DNA of 64,000 nucleotides, taken from Mauremys mutica. Its lineage: Eukaryota > Chordata > Testudines > Geoemydidae. Numbering within the stretch: the stretch's first letter is position 1; every line of letters starts with the position of its first letter. The notes under the pieces were generated by a model. That model was not told the origin of the DNA, ran no database searches, and worked only from the letters and a program-made list of their open reading frames with translations. Of this stretch, positions 34,701-45,835 are shown piece after piece. The stretch is taken from NCBI RefSeq assembly GCF_020497125.1, contig NC_059077.1, positions 25,371,340-25,435,339 of the forward strand, read 5' to 3'. Both the position numbers and the translations under genes were made by a program.

Positions 34701-34701
34701 C

Positions 34702-34974
34702 AGGGTATGTGTACATTGCAATTAAACACCTGCATTTGGCCTGGATCAGCAGACTCAGTTTCATGGGGCTTGGGCTGTGGGGCCATAAAATTGCAGTGTA
34801 GCTATTTGGGCTCGGGCTGGAGCCCAAGCTCTAAGACCCTGTGATGGGGAGGGTTCCAGAGCCCAGGCTCCAGCCCCAGCTGAAACACCTGCACTCCTAT
34901 TTTTGAGCCCCATGAGTCTGAATCAGCTGACATGGGCCAGCCTTGGGTGTTTTATTGCAGTGTAGACATACTAT
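34702..34974. mobile_element. Foldback MITE ('TGTCTACAC' type)
   Basis: Left end gggtatgtgtacattgcaat and right end attgcagtgtagacatac are inverted copies. The interior is palindromic: gggctcgggctggagcccaa against gagcccaggctccagccccag. About 270 bp, no coding capacity. Confidence 0.8.
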
Positions 34975-35166
34975 AGTCTCTGCCTAGATTCCAGTGGGAT
35001 GATGTCAGTAGGATGATACTAAAATCTTTGGAGCAAAAGCATAAAATAGCTTATTTATTTTCTAGCAAGCATCTAAACATGAGGTAACTGGAGTGCCACC
35101 TGCACACAGCATCCTGAATCAGCTAGGTATCAGCCAGGACTAAACTTGTTTGTATGCTGTTCTATT

Positions 35167-35672
35167 GAGGCCATGTCTATGTGGGGACACTCAGAAAAGT
35201 TAAGGCAAATCAGATAAAGTTGTGAAGTTAAACCTTAATTTAAGAATTTAGTTACAGAGAACTAAAGTCACTGTACTCCTGAATGAGAGCATTCACACGA
35301 GGTTAAATGTGCATTAACTGAGGGTATGGCTATATTACAAGTGCTACAGTGGAGCAGCTGCAGCTATGCTGCTGTAGCACTCTAGTGCAGACACTTACTA
35401 CAGCGCAGAAAGGGTATTTCTGTCACAGTAGTAAATCCATGCCCTCGAGTGGCAGTAGCTAGGTCAACAAAAGAATTCTTCCGTTGACCTAGTTGCATCT
35501 ACAATGGGGGTTAGATTGAACTATGTCACACGGGGTGTGAAATTTTTCATGGCCCTAAGCAATGTAACTAGGTCGACCTCAATTTTAGGTGTAGACAGGC
35601 CTTATGCATATGACTTCACACCTTTTGCTCATTCACCTTACCTTTCATGAGTGTCCCCATGCAGACAAGCCC
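35167..35672. mobile_element. Foldback MITE, outer element
   Basis: The left arm aggccatgtctatgtgggga...agttgtgaagtt pairs with the right arm cttcacaccttttgctc...tgtccccatgcagacaagcc. Its middle is interrupted by another foldback (35332-35603). Confidence 0.78.
35332..35603. mobile_element. Foldback MITE nested inside the outer one
   Basis: Ends gggtatggctatattac and tgtagacaggcct are inverted. It holds inner inverted words (aggtcaacaaaagaattctt against aagaattc...gttgacctagtt). The outer arms resume cleanly on both sides. Confidence 0.72.
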
Positions 35673-36255
35673 TGAGAAACAGAAGTAGTAGTTCTGAAAT
35701 GGTCAGCCAGCTTCTTACTGAGGGCATTCAGGTTTATAACTAAGAGATGTTTGAAGAGCATAGTTGGTGCAGAATTCCAGTGCATATGCAGCATCCCAAG
35801 CATGCATATTCATCCCTGAGAAGCTCTATTATCTCAGAGCACCATGTAAATGCTATCTTTGGCTATCTGCCATTTCTCTAGCATGCCCCGACATGTCTTT
35901 GAAATGGCAGTTCCTGTGTGTTTTCTATCAAAAGCTCCCCAGTGATGCACATTTGTTTCTATCCAGAAGGCTGTTAGTCCTAGGAAAGATTGTGTGGTGT
36001 TGCTCTGCATCCACTTGTTTCCAGTGAATGAGTAGCATTTTTAATTTTTATCAGAATCATAATGTGTACAGTTGCATAGGTACATGAGACAGTCTGCAGA
36101 AAGGGAGTTGGCAATGAGGTCCCTGGAATTTGATGAACTAGCCAAGGTGCACAACTTCATAATTAAAATTGCCTCCTCATCTTACCCAAGCGCACACTGC
36201 TGGGCTCGACATCATCTATTGTACTCTGCAATACTAAAGGCAACGTCTTTTAATA
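35673..36255. other. No recognised gene
   Basis: Short frames near 35.8 and 36.1 kb lack context. Nothing assigned. Confidence 0.4.
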
Positions 36256-36658
36256 TGGCTTGTGACACCCTGACACCCCAATATTCACCACTATCATGTA
36301 ATTAGGATATGTCTTATACAAAGAATACCTTGTGAGGTGTCATTCTAAAAGTCTTGTTCTGCTAGACAGTAATATCTCATTGGATTGTATGTGCTATCGT
36401 TGTATGTGAAGTTATGAAGTTTGGCTATGCATGTGTTACTCAAACATGTTGTGAGGTTGAAAACACCTACAAGCAGCCTTTCAGGTATGACAGTGAAAAG
36501 GCCAAACAATGTTAATGGCTTATTGAGGAAATGCAAACAAACACAAGGATTATCCCAGGAACTGTGTACAATAGAAATCTCTCTGAGATAGCACTACACA
36601 ATGGGAACTGTTTGACCCAGGTCACAGCAAAAGAGCTTTCCAGCAAGTGGAGAGAAGA

Positions 36659-36665
36659 TATAAAA
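36659..36665 (+). promoter_or_regulatory. TATA box of the solo LTR
   Basis: gatataaaagtggg in the middle of the LTR. It is followed about 315 bases later by the LTR poly(A) signal, which defines U3/R/U5 polarity as +. Confidence 0.6.
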
Positions 36666-36977
36666 GTGGGGGAAATGACATCATGGGGGGACCTCACTCT
36701 CTCTACAACAGCACACCAGGAAACACCTGAGGAACAAAGACTGAACTGTGGGAAGTGATGGTCCCGGGCTAGAAGGATTTTTAGCCTGTGTATGAAAACC
36801 TGGGAAAGCCTTAAGAATCTTCCAGCCTGTTTATCACTCAGAGTGAGAATTTGCTAATTTATATCCTACCTATCTAGTGTGTTAAACTCAGTTTGCATTT
36901 TTGTTTATGTACTAAGGTAATCTGCTTTGATCTGCTTGGTATCACTGATAATCACTTAAAATCTATCTTTTATAGTT

Positions 36978-36983
36978 AATAAA
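36978..36983 (+). terminator. Poly(A) signal of the solo LTR
   Basis: gttaataaatttgttttgtt: AATAAA with a T/G-rich downstream element. Confidence 0.6.
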
Positions 36984-37385
36984 TTTGTTTTGTTTTGTCT
37001 CTAAAACCAGTGTGGAACTCATACATGGGGCATGAAGCTGTTGCATATCTCTCTCCACATTGAGGGAGAGGGCGAATTTTATGAGTTTACGCTGTATGGT
37101 TCTCTGTGCAGCGCAAGATGAGGCAATTTTGGGTTTACACTCCAGAGGGGGTGTGCACTTGTGTGCTAGGCAGTTCCTTAGCTGAGCTCTCCCATGCAGA
37201 GCTGATCTCAGCATCTGTGTGAATATAGCCGCAGCTGGCTGTGTCACTACCTGTGTGTGTGCTGGAAGGGAGCTCAAGAGCCTGTCACAGCAGCACAGAA
37301 TAAGGGAACCCAGGCTAGTGACACAGGCGGGCTCAGTGGTATCCCAGTTCCAAGAGGCACCCCAGGGGGAACCCGTCACATGGCT

Positions 37386-38132
37386 AAATATAAATGTATC
37401 CATCTAGGAACAAAGAATGTAAGCTATAATTACAGGATGGAAGACTTTATCCTGGGAAGCAGTGACTCAGAAAAAATGTGGGGATCATGATAGATAATCA
37501 GCTGAACATGAGAACCCAGTGCGATGCTGTGGCCAAAAGGGCTAATGCAAGCCTTGGATGCGTAAACAGGAATCTTGAGTAGGAACAGAGAGGTTGTTTT
37601 ACTTCTGTATTTGGCACTGGTGCAACCACTGCTACTGTGTCCAGTTCTGGTGCCCACAATTCAAGAAGGATATTCATAAATTGGAGAGGGTTAACAGAAG
37701 AGCCACGAGAATGATTATAGTGATAGACTCAAGGAGTTCAATTTATTTAGTTTAACAAAGAGAAAGTTAAGGGGTGGCTTGATTACCTTCTATAAGTACC
37801 TACGTGGGGAACAAATATTTGATAATGGACTCTTCAGTCTAGCTGAGAAAGGTATTGTATGATCTGATAGCTGGAAGTTGAAGCTGCACAAATTCAGACT
37901 GGAAATAAGGCATAAATATTTAACAATGAGGGTAATTAACCATTGGAACAATATGCCAAGGGTCATGGTGGATTCTCCATCACTGGCAATTTTTAAATTA
38001 AGATTGGATGTTCTTCTAAAAGATACACTGCAGAACTTTTTAGGGGAAAGTTCTATGGCCTGTGTTACACAGGAGGTTAGGCTGGATGATCATAATGATA
38101 CCTTCTGGTGTTGGAATCTCTGAATCTATGAA
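37386..38132 (+). mobile_element. CR1 LINE 3' fragment
   Basis: Contains a RT tail relic (broken), cattggaacaatatgccaag, and the 3' tail gatgatcataatgatacctt ... gaatctctgaatctatga. It abuts the solo LTR at 37385. The 5' part is missing. Confidence 0.85.
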
Positions 38133-38292
38133 AAAGTAGTTTTGTTTTTGGTTGGACTGCAATACTAACAACATATCGCTCCCTAATAATCCTGGTTAGA
38201 GTATTTTAGTAAGTCTCTGAGTGCCTGATTCCTGTATGGTTTCTCATTCCATGGTATTCATTGTGAGTAGTCAAAATTTTGGTGGACTAGGA
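38133..38292. other. No recognised feature
   Basis: Unique-looking spacer between CR1 and the MITE. Confidence 0.4.
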
Positions 38293-38431
38293 TTACACAT
38301 TAGGGTGACCAGATAGCAACTGTAAAAAATTGGGACGGGGGTGGGGGGCAATAGGTGCCTATATAAGAAAAAGCCCCTAAAATTGGGACTGTCCCTATAA
38401 GATCGGGACATCTGGTCACCCTATTACACAT
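38293..38431. mobile_element. 123-bp hAT-like MITE, perfect 8-bp duplication
   Basis: The body 38301-38423 starts tagggtgaccagat and ends atctggtcaccta-type (catctggtcacccta), a near-perfect inverted repeat. ttacacat flanks it at 38293-38300 and 38424-38431. Internally it is a weak palindrome of GGGAC words. The termini resemble those of the hAT at 15611-16844. Confidence 0.92.
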
Positions 38432-39400
38432 TCCTTATGAAAATCTGTGTTAGGAATTTAGACCAGTTTGGAGTTCTAGAGAAATTGCCCTAAAAACTAT
38501 AGAACTTAATAGAGTACTAAATCCCTACTTATACAGGTTCATTTTATAAGTCCATAGAAAAGTTATACTCTATTAAAGTCTGTAGGACTGTTCCATAGGG
38601 GTTTGCAAGGAGAGAAACCCCAATTTTATTTTCCATTTTGTTTAATTAATTTTGTTCCAAGCAAAGTGAAAATGTATGCCTGGTTGGCTGCTTTTTCATA
38701 CTAATTAGCCTATCACAGACTTGTCAGAGTAGACATGGCCTAACAGAGAATCACGTAATTGTAAAATAGCCATCTTTATTTTCAAAGCACTAACTGAGCA
38801 ATTCCAAATATCTTCACTATTAGAGGATTCCTGCAAAAAATGAATCAGATTTTGTATTTGTTACATCCATCATATGCTCCCTAGCTGCATTTTAGAGCTG
38901 GGAAATATGACAGAGAGTGGACATCACTACCTAAAAAGACCTGCATTGTAAAGGCATCAGCATATGTGCTATAATACAGGACCAAGGGTTTTATATAGGT
39001 ATACAGGCAGTGGGCTGTACAAATAATAAATAATGATGTACATTATTGTTGGCAAAATAATACCTGGCATTTCCATATTGTTTACGTTCTGCTAAATGCT
39101 AGGTATTAAACACCAATAGAATTTATTAATGATTTAATTGGAATAAAAAATAAATCATGAAATCAGGCACACGATTTTAGTTATGCATGCTGCTTTAGAG
39201 ACATATAATGAAATGTGTGGGTTTTTTTTAGTTAAATGAGAAGATGAATCATAGTTTGAACTGAACAGCTGTTCAGTGAGGCAAACAAGTATATCAATAA
39301 TCTGTATTTTATAAGGATTTTCTTACACAGCGGAAAGAGCAGAATATTATGTAACTGTGAAGTAGAAAAAATTGAGCTCTAACCTCAGAAGCAAAATAAG
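38432..39400. other. No recognised gene
   Basis: AT-rich intergenic sequence. Confidence 0.4.
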
Positions 39401-39401
39401 G

Positions 39402-39491
39402 ATGGGATTTTCAGAGGAGCCTAAGGGAGTTAGGCAACTAAATCACAGCAGGAGTTGGGCATCTAATTCCTATACACTCAGTTGAAAATCA
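39402..39491. repeat. Short palindromic repeat ('GGGATTTTCA' type)
   Basis: gggattttcagaggagccta at the left and gttgaaaatc at the right, with inward gagttaggcaactaaat and gagttgggcatctaat. A related inverted copy lies at 57525-57600. Confidence 0.65.
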
Positions 39492-40130
39492 CAGCTTGAT
39501 AGCATAGTTTCAAAAAAGCAAGTTCTGGAATACATCAGCCAGCAGTTTTGCACTAGCAGTGTGGGTGGTCTCCATGAAAAGATCTGGGAGACCAAGGTAA
39601 GTGATGCAATGAAAAGGCAAATATCAAAACTGAAAAACAAGAGGCAAAGACCTGGAGAAGTTGCAAAAGAACTTTGTTTTTAGAGCACCCACATTTGCTG
39701 GTCCCTTTGCTGGAATGTTGGCATCCTTTTCCCATCATACAGGCACTTTAGTGGCCTGGTCCATTTGTGTGCTCAGGAAGCAGGACTTTACTCTGCCTGC
39801 TGATTGGAATGGTTGATTTAGACCCTAAATTGGTCAGGTCCTCTGGGAAGGGAGTAGTAAGGGGCTGGCCACTTTGCAGTTGGCCACCCAAGGGCTGTTT
39901 TAGCCACCCTGACAGCCATATTTCTAGTGTTGATCTTCGGTTGATGTTGACTACATCTCCTGTTCCTTCTCACCACCTTATGGTCTGAGTCAGAGCTTTT
40001 GCTGACCTCTCGTTCCTAGTGATGCATTTTCTAAAAATCATTAAAAAACAAAACTGTTCTTATTTTTGTTCCTGGTTAGGATTTTATTGTTGTTCTTCGG
40101 TAATTCCTAGCAGTTTTTTGAATTAAGGAC
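39492..40130. other. Possible left flank of DIRS copy C
   Basis: No coding feature. A clean left terminal repeat for copy C could not be found. Confidence 0.35.
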
Positions 40131-40769
40131 TTGGAATGCTTTTTCGGCAGTGTTTCCCACAAAACAATCCCTTCACCGCACCACCACCTCAGCTCCCAGG
40201 TCTGCGTATTGGATTTTGCCGAAGACACCAGGTTTCAAAGTCTCTGCTTCTTGTCCTCGCTTACTTTCCATTAGTGACAAACACCAACACTGTACTGTTT
40301 GGGGGAAGCCCACATCACCTCCAGGTGCAGTATCTGCCTCTCTTTCCTTTCCTGCACCCAGGAAGTCCAAGCTCTCTGTCTCAAAAAGCACCTCATGGAG
40401 ATCACCATGGGGTAGAAGTCAGATCCTGGCCAGAAAACCCCTCACTTCTTACATCAGCCTGAGCGATCCAAGAGTGCTCCCCCTATTGCAGAGCCTCCAT
40501 CCGGATCCACTGATACCAGTGCTACAGACCTCACATCTAGGACTAGCCATGAGCCACGGAAGCATGTGTGTAAGCCCGGCAGTAAGTCTTCCTCTAAATC
40601 CAAGAAGGACACTGCACCGTCCACGAATTCTGGCCACAGAGGAGCTACGCGCTTCAAGGTAAAAGAGTGATAAGAGGCCACCCCACTCGCTGGATCCACA
40701 TACCTATCCTGCTTTGGCTCTGCTGGTGTCCCGTGAATCGTTGGTCCTGACTAAGGCAACTCGCGGAAG

Positions 40770-41795
40770 GGACACAAAGGGGGGCACCAGCTAAAGGGGG
40801 GCATGTGACTCCACCCCCAATCTGGGGCCCCCCAACGGTCTCCCTGTCCCCTCCCCATCCCACGTTACCTGGGGGGGGTCTGTCCTCCCACTGTGCAGTG
40901 GTGAAAGGAGCAGAATGTGGGTCCACCTGGCAGCCCCACGCCAGCAGTGCCTCTGGCGCAGTTGTACTGCCCCCTTCCCCGCCCCCAGCCCTTCCACACA
41001 GCTGCATCTCCTGTCTGGGGTCTGTACGGCCCTTCTGGAGAACAGGGCTGGGGGCTGGGCTGGGCTGGGAGCAGTACAGCCACGCCAGAGGAGTTGCTGG
41101 CACAAGGCGCTGGCTGCTGAGAGCGGTGACCCCACGTTCTGGTCCTTTCACCGCTGCGGTTCCTGGGAGAGCCCTGCAGTTCAGTTCAGTGCTGAACTGA
41201 ACTGCTGGGCTCTCTTGGGAACTGCAGTGGTGAAAGGACCAGAACATGCAGGGCTGGCTCCAGGGTTTCTGCCACCCTAAGCGGCAAAAATAAAAAAAAA
41301 AAGCACCAATCGGTGGCTCTTCAGCGGCAGCTCAATCGCACCACTCCATTCTTCGGTGGAAGTTCGGCAGCGGGTCCTTCACTCCCTCTCTTCCTCTTCG
41401 GCGGCACTTCGGTGGCAGCTCAGAGAGGAAGAGAGGGACTGAGGGATCCGCCGCCAAATTCCTGCCGAAGACCCAGATGCGCTGCCCCAATAGCAGACGG
41501 AGTGCTGCCCCTTTCTGTTGGCCATCCCAAGCACCAGCTTCCTTAGCTGGTGCCTGGAGCCGGCCCCATGCTGGCAGCTCCTCCGGTGTGGCTATACCGC
41601 CCCCAGCCCAGTCCTCCGGCAGGGCCGTACAGACCCCAGACGGGAGATATAGCTGCGTGGAAGGGCTGGGGGTGGTACAGCCGCACTGGAGGAGCTGCAG
41701 CCCCACATTCTGCTCCTTTCGCCGCTGTGGTTCCCTGCTGAATGTGCCACCCCACAGGCATCTGGGGAGGGGCATGTGACCATTCTTGCCCCTCC
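40770..41795. mobile_element. GC-rich foldback element inside DIRS copy C
   Basis: Left arm (ggggggcatgtgactccacc, gtggtgaaaggagcagaatg, cacacagctgcatctcctgt) and right arm (gacgggagatatagctgcgtg, cattctgctcctttcgcc, ctggggaggggcatgtgacc) are inverted. A central inverted word (gcagttcagttcagtg against gaactgcagtggtgaaagga) also pairs. Long frames here, up to 197 codons, are products of GC composition. A further element is nested at 41249-41567. Confidence 0.75.
41249..41567. mobile_element. hAT-like element nested in the GC-rich foldback
   Basis: Starts cagggctggctccagg and ends cctggagccggcccc, inverted copies. The interior is rich in cggcgg/ccgaag words like the element at 63412-63842. The outer sequence continues on both sides (agaacatg then gctggcagctcc). 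An exact 8-bp duplication is not clear. Confidence 0.65.
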
Positions 41796-42524
41796 CGCCT
41801 TTTGGTCCCGTCAATAGACTGGATACCATTGACTCCAGGGAGACTCAGAAGCACTCCTGGCCCTCACGAACTGTTAGGCCCAGAAGGCGCAAGGTATCCA
41901 GGTGTTCCAGTGTATTCACCTCTCCAGAAGGCTCCATCTCCTGCACTACATCTACCTCATGCTGTCTGTACCTTTCTAACACATCCCTTTCCAATGGCTC
42001 CATTGGCACTACCATTAATGCAAGAGTCCAACTCGTCTGAATTTGAGGATCCAGACGTTCGGCACAGTACACCGCTTGTTCCGGAAACAAGACTACCAGA
42101 GGGTTCCGACGGCTACATGGCAATTTCCTCTATTGCCTTACTCAAGAAGCTGGTATCCAGCTGCTTGGGCACAACAACCGTAGGATCAACTGGGTTGGCC
42201 ATATTGGAATTCTTGATCACAATATTTGCCTTCAGAACAGTCTTGTTCAGCTCAGGAGAACTCCCATTTCACTGCCCCATCTTTCATCCAGTAGATGTTT
42301 GGAAATGGAATTAGACAATGCACTGATCAGCCCAGCTCTGACAGGACTGGTGGATATGTGAGGTTGCCATGTGGAGTTTGGTACATGCCTTTTCCTCTCA
42401 TTATGTTCTAATACATGATACTGAGAGAGACACTTCATTTGGTGCAGCAGTTCTTCATTCTATGAGTCCGCAATCTTCCTCACACCCTCCTCATTTCTAG
42501 GTACTGCTTGTCAATCACCGTCAG

Positions 42525-42875
42525 TGGAATACAATAAGGACCATCACTCGAAGAAGAAGAGGAGGTTACTTACCTGTAACTGGAGGTTCTTCAAGATGTA
42601 CGGTCCCTATCTGTTTTCCAGTCACACCCTCTTTCCCCTCTGCTGCAGCTCTGTAGGTCTGTGGTGGAGAAGGAACTGGAGATGGAGTCATCCTTTATCC
42701 CCTTGGGCAAAACCACAAGGCAATACAAAGAGCACATGTGTGGACCGCTGAGCAATACTATTTTGAAAAGCTCCAGTTTTGGGCGCATGGCACATGCGCA
42801 TAACCCTCAGTGGAATGCAGAAAGGGACCACACATCTCAAAGAACCTCCTGTTACAGGTGTAAGTAACCTTCTCT
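42525..42875. repeat. Internal complementary region and right end of DIRS copy C
   Basis: cactcgaagaagaagaggag followed by taactggaggttcttcaag (42545-42600), and the outer end cacatctcaaagaacctcct (42830-42850), which is complementary to the second half. A different consensus from copies A/B but the same layout. Confidence 0.7.
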
Positions 42876-43009
42876 TGCCATTACAATCCATACATGACTG
42901 TAGTGCTGTATTCATGGTATTCCCTATACTTAACATCGACAGTACCAGGGGAATATTAGTAGCCTATAGGAAATCAAATGATGAAGGCAAATGATTAATA
43001 GAGGTGGTC
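42876..43009. other. No recognised feature
   Basis: Short unique spacer. Confidence 0.4.
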
Positions 43010-43362
43010 ACAAAATGGAATTTCTGACATACACAAAATTCTGAGAAATTTGTTTTGTTCTGAATTGGTACAAAAAGTTGAAATGTTGGAATTTTTCATG
43101 AAATTAAATATTCCAAAAATATTTTTGACCTTCTCAAAATGTTTTGTTTTGTTTCGATAAGGTATTTATTTTGACTTTAGTGTTTTGACATATTATGTTA
43201 TATTCACTTGAAACAAAACATTTGATCTTATTGAAACAAAATGTTTTGATTACCATTGAAAATTTTTACAAAATGGATATATTCTCACCAAATGTTTTGA
43301 ATCAGAATCTTCTGCTGGAAAAATGTTTTACTGGGAAATTTTCGATCTGCTCCAGTGATTGA
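43010..43362 (-). repeat. AT-rich dispersed repeat, copy 1 (inverted)
   Basis: Its reverse complement follows the copy at 53094-53420: gagctggt/gagcagatcgaaaatttc start, then tttcatgaaaaattc and ttcaactttt.taccaatt in the same order. Diverged, non-coding. Confidence 0.65.
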
Positions 43363-43787
43363 TATTAATTAATATTGAAAAAGCAGCTTGGAAATGACTG
43401 ACAAATTCAGGGACATAAAATTGTCTACAATGCAAATTAACCTGTACTACTCGTGTTGAAAGTTTTGTATATGGAGATGGACAGGAAAAGTAGAATGTGA
43501 GTCTGGTTCCTGCTGCTAAGCATCTTGAGAATTAGTGTCATTGTGTGAGACTCATTAAGACTAATGAAGACCTGTAACTGTTAAACCATTTCCTCTGCCT
43601 TCTGACAAATTCTTCCTCCCACTCCAATTCTGCACAGATTCCTAGATGTTTCCTCCCTGATAGATTCTTCCTTTTCTTACCCCTGTATTCTTTGTGCCTG
43701 AGGCTTGGGAGAATACAAGTCTATATAAATAGTATGTGTGTGTGTGTGTGTGTGTGTAGGAGAGCAGGGATTTGCGAACAAAATTGT
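43363..43787. other. No gene; includes (TG)n tract
   Basis: Non-coding. (TG)12-like tract at 43735-43757. Confidence 0.5.
43735..43757 (+). repeat. (TG)n microsatellite
   Basis: Uninterrupted TG repeat. Confidence 0.95.
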
Positions 43788-44188
43788 TACGGCCTAGCTA
43801 GGCATTTTTTTTAGTTTGTTTTTTTAGCACTGGTTATTATAGGTTATGGCACATTAGTTTTTATTAAGCATGACTGGTTGAGACTGCTATGTGGAAAGCC
43901 CCTGGCGGTGGGCCACGGGAGGCGGTTTTAGAGGGCGGGTAGCTTTTGTTTTGTTATGTATGCGCTGCTGTGCTGCTAGCAAAATAAATAAAAGCTTGTT
44001 TTGTATTGGTTTTTAAATTTTGAATTAGGCTAAGTTATAAGGCGCTGGGTTTTTTGCTTTAATAATAGCAATAAATAAAGTTTTTGTTGTGGGTGTGTTA
44101 TAGTATTTTTTATTAAAATTAATTATTTTTAATGTAAAATTGGCTTTGTTTTTGCAGAGTACCTCAGGCCTTCCAAGGCCGTAACACT
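43787..44188. mobile_element. Unclassified ~400-bp element with GTTACGGCCT termini
   Basis: Starts gttacggcctagctaggc and ends cttccaaggccgtaac, giving a perfect 10-bp inverted terminal repeat (GTTACGGCCT). The interior is strongly T/G-skewed on the + strand and contains several AATAAA words and the phrase ctgctgtgctgctagc. No ORF. No clear target duplication was seen (flanks caaaatt and actgtg). Confidence 0.55.
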
Positions 44189-45835
44189 GTGTCTATTACA
44201 TGTGTATGTACAATGGAAGCCACCAAACATTAAATAATTGAGCAGCAAATTTACAGTATTAGTCTGTTACTGGCACCCTGGTAAATGTACTATGGGAGGT
44301 TAAGACCTCAATTGAATGAGTGTGTGTAAATGTATACATAATACTATACCACAGTATACAGTAGGGTATTATTCACACTTACAGTATCCATGGTGATGGA
44401 GGGATGCCAGAAGCCTGCTGAGTCAGGTACAGACACGGGTATTCTTGTGAATGGCCTTCCATTGGTCTTGGCTGATCTGAGGTAGAGCCAGCAGCACACC
44501 AATTAATATCCTTGCTTTGCATTTCTGTACTATTGGGCAGAGCAAAGAAAGTTTTCTGTGGAGACCCATGAAGTAAGGGGAAATTCTGTGTCCAGGGAAA
44601 GATTCCATGGCTGTACAAGGCCCTTAGATATGGGTGGATATGAAGATAAACACATCATCTGGGCTTTTTCCAGTATGTTGGAAATTTTTGAGCTAAAGCA
44701 TTAAAAAGTGGGAAAGAGGCCCCATTTAAAAATATGTGATTTCTTGGAAAAGCAGCCATAAATGTCATCAGCAGCCTGGAGGAAAAGAAATATATCAATG
44801 GTCCCAAATCATGAGAACAGGGGAAACCCTCTTGTTACAGAAAACAGGTCTCTATTTCCTAATGAACAACATTTGACAGTTTAAAGAACTGACAATAAAA
44901 CACATGATTAAATGAGTGCCAGAAAGTGGCCTCGACCATAAAACTATACATTTAGTGGTCATTCTAGTTAATCCGTGGCAGTATTTATTGAGTTATAACA
45001 TTGGAAGAGATGAATAAACATGGTTGAGACTAAGTGGGCTCAGGGGATTAATTACCTTTGTTTTTAAGGTAAGCTTTACCATATTTCCTCAAAAATCTTC
45101 ACATGCTGTAATTTTAAAGTATACTTTTGAGTTCAAAATTAAACAATGTCTGAGGAAGATATGGAAGATTTAGCACTTGAGGTGGGTAAATAAAACCTAC
45201 GTACCTATTTTTAATTAACTTAATTGCCCTAAGTACTGCAGACATCACTGAGTTCTGCAATTCTGTACTCACTGAATTGTTTTTTGTCCTTCAAGTGGTT
45301 AAGGATGCTTAGATCCTAAATGTTTTTATGGGCTGTGCATTATTACCCCTTCCCCTAATCATGAAGCCAAGGAAAATCTAAGAGGTGTTGTTTATACAAA
45401 ATGCAACAACTGTGATTTCTCTTCCAATTAAATGAACAACGATGCAACAGCGTAGGTGTGAGGCCGTGATAACATCGTCTCCCTTCAGTTACTGTTCTAG
45501 AAAGAGCGATCTGACACCGTCATTTTGTTCAATTGTATTAGCTCATAGTACATAATAACATCCTAGTCAGTGATAAATATAAAACAAAGCCTATTACTGA
45601 AGTGCATGCAAGGACCTAATTGTACTTTGTCCAGTATGTATTACCAGTATCTCTGAAACAAGACTGAAGTATTCCCAAGAAATTCTTAATATATTAACAT
45701 AGATTCCAAATTTCCTGAAATGAGTCTGTCTTTTCTTTATACAGACTTGCCTTTTTAAGTATTCAGTTCTAGGAACGGCCCAAATTTTGTTCTACCAATG
45801 GTCAGAATCAGGAGGTGTTTTCTGAATACATGGTA
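44189..45835. other. No recognised gene
   Basis: Intergenic sequence. A short frame at 44.4-44.6 kb has no family match. Confidence 0.4.

Larger units (their letters stand above)
36256..37385 (+). mobile_element. Solo LTR, 1,120 bp, with 5-bp target duplication
   Basis: The body 36261-37380 starts TGTGACACCC and ends GAACCCGTCACA, so it has the TG...CA ends and a short inverted repeat (TGTGAC/GTCACA). tggct lies directly outside at 36256-36260 and 37381-37385. A TATAAAA (36659-36665) and AATAAA (36978-36983) sit in promoter and polyadenylation order on the + strand. No internal coding region remains, as expected after LTR-LTR recombination. Family (endogenous retrovirus or other) not determined. 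Confidence 0.88.
40136..42875 (+). mobile_element. DIRS-type element of a second family (copy C), gag relic and 3' end
   Basis: A gag-like stretch at about 40136-40670 (serine/proline/basic-rich, e.g. SKSSSKSKKDTAPS) resumes after about 41790, following a GC-rich foldback insertion. RT and YR were not recognised. The right side has the DIRS end structure: internal complementary region (42530-42620) and right terminal repeat (to about 42875). Words differ from copies A and B (gaagaagaggaggttactta, acctcctgttacaggtgtaa), so it is another family. Confidence 0.65.

Noticed and set aside
40654..41247. 197-codon - strand ORF and overlapping frames on both strands
   Set aside because: Lies in the GC-rich foldback element. 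Frames are open on both strands because stop codons are rare in such composition.
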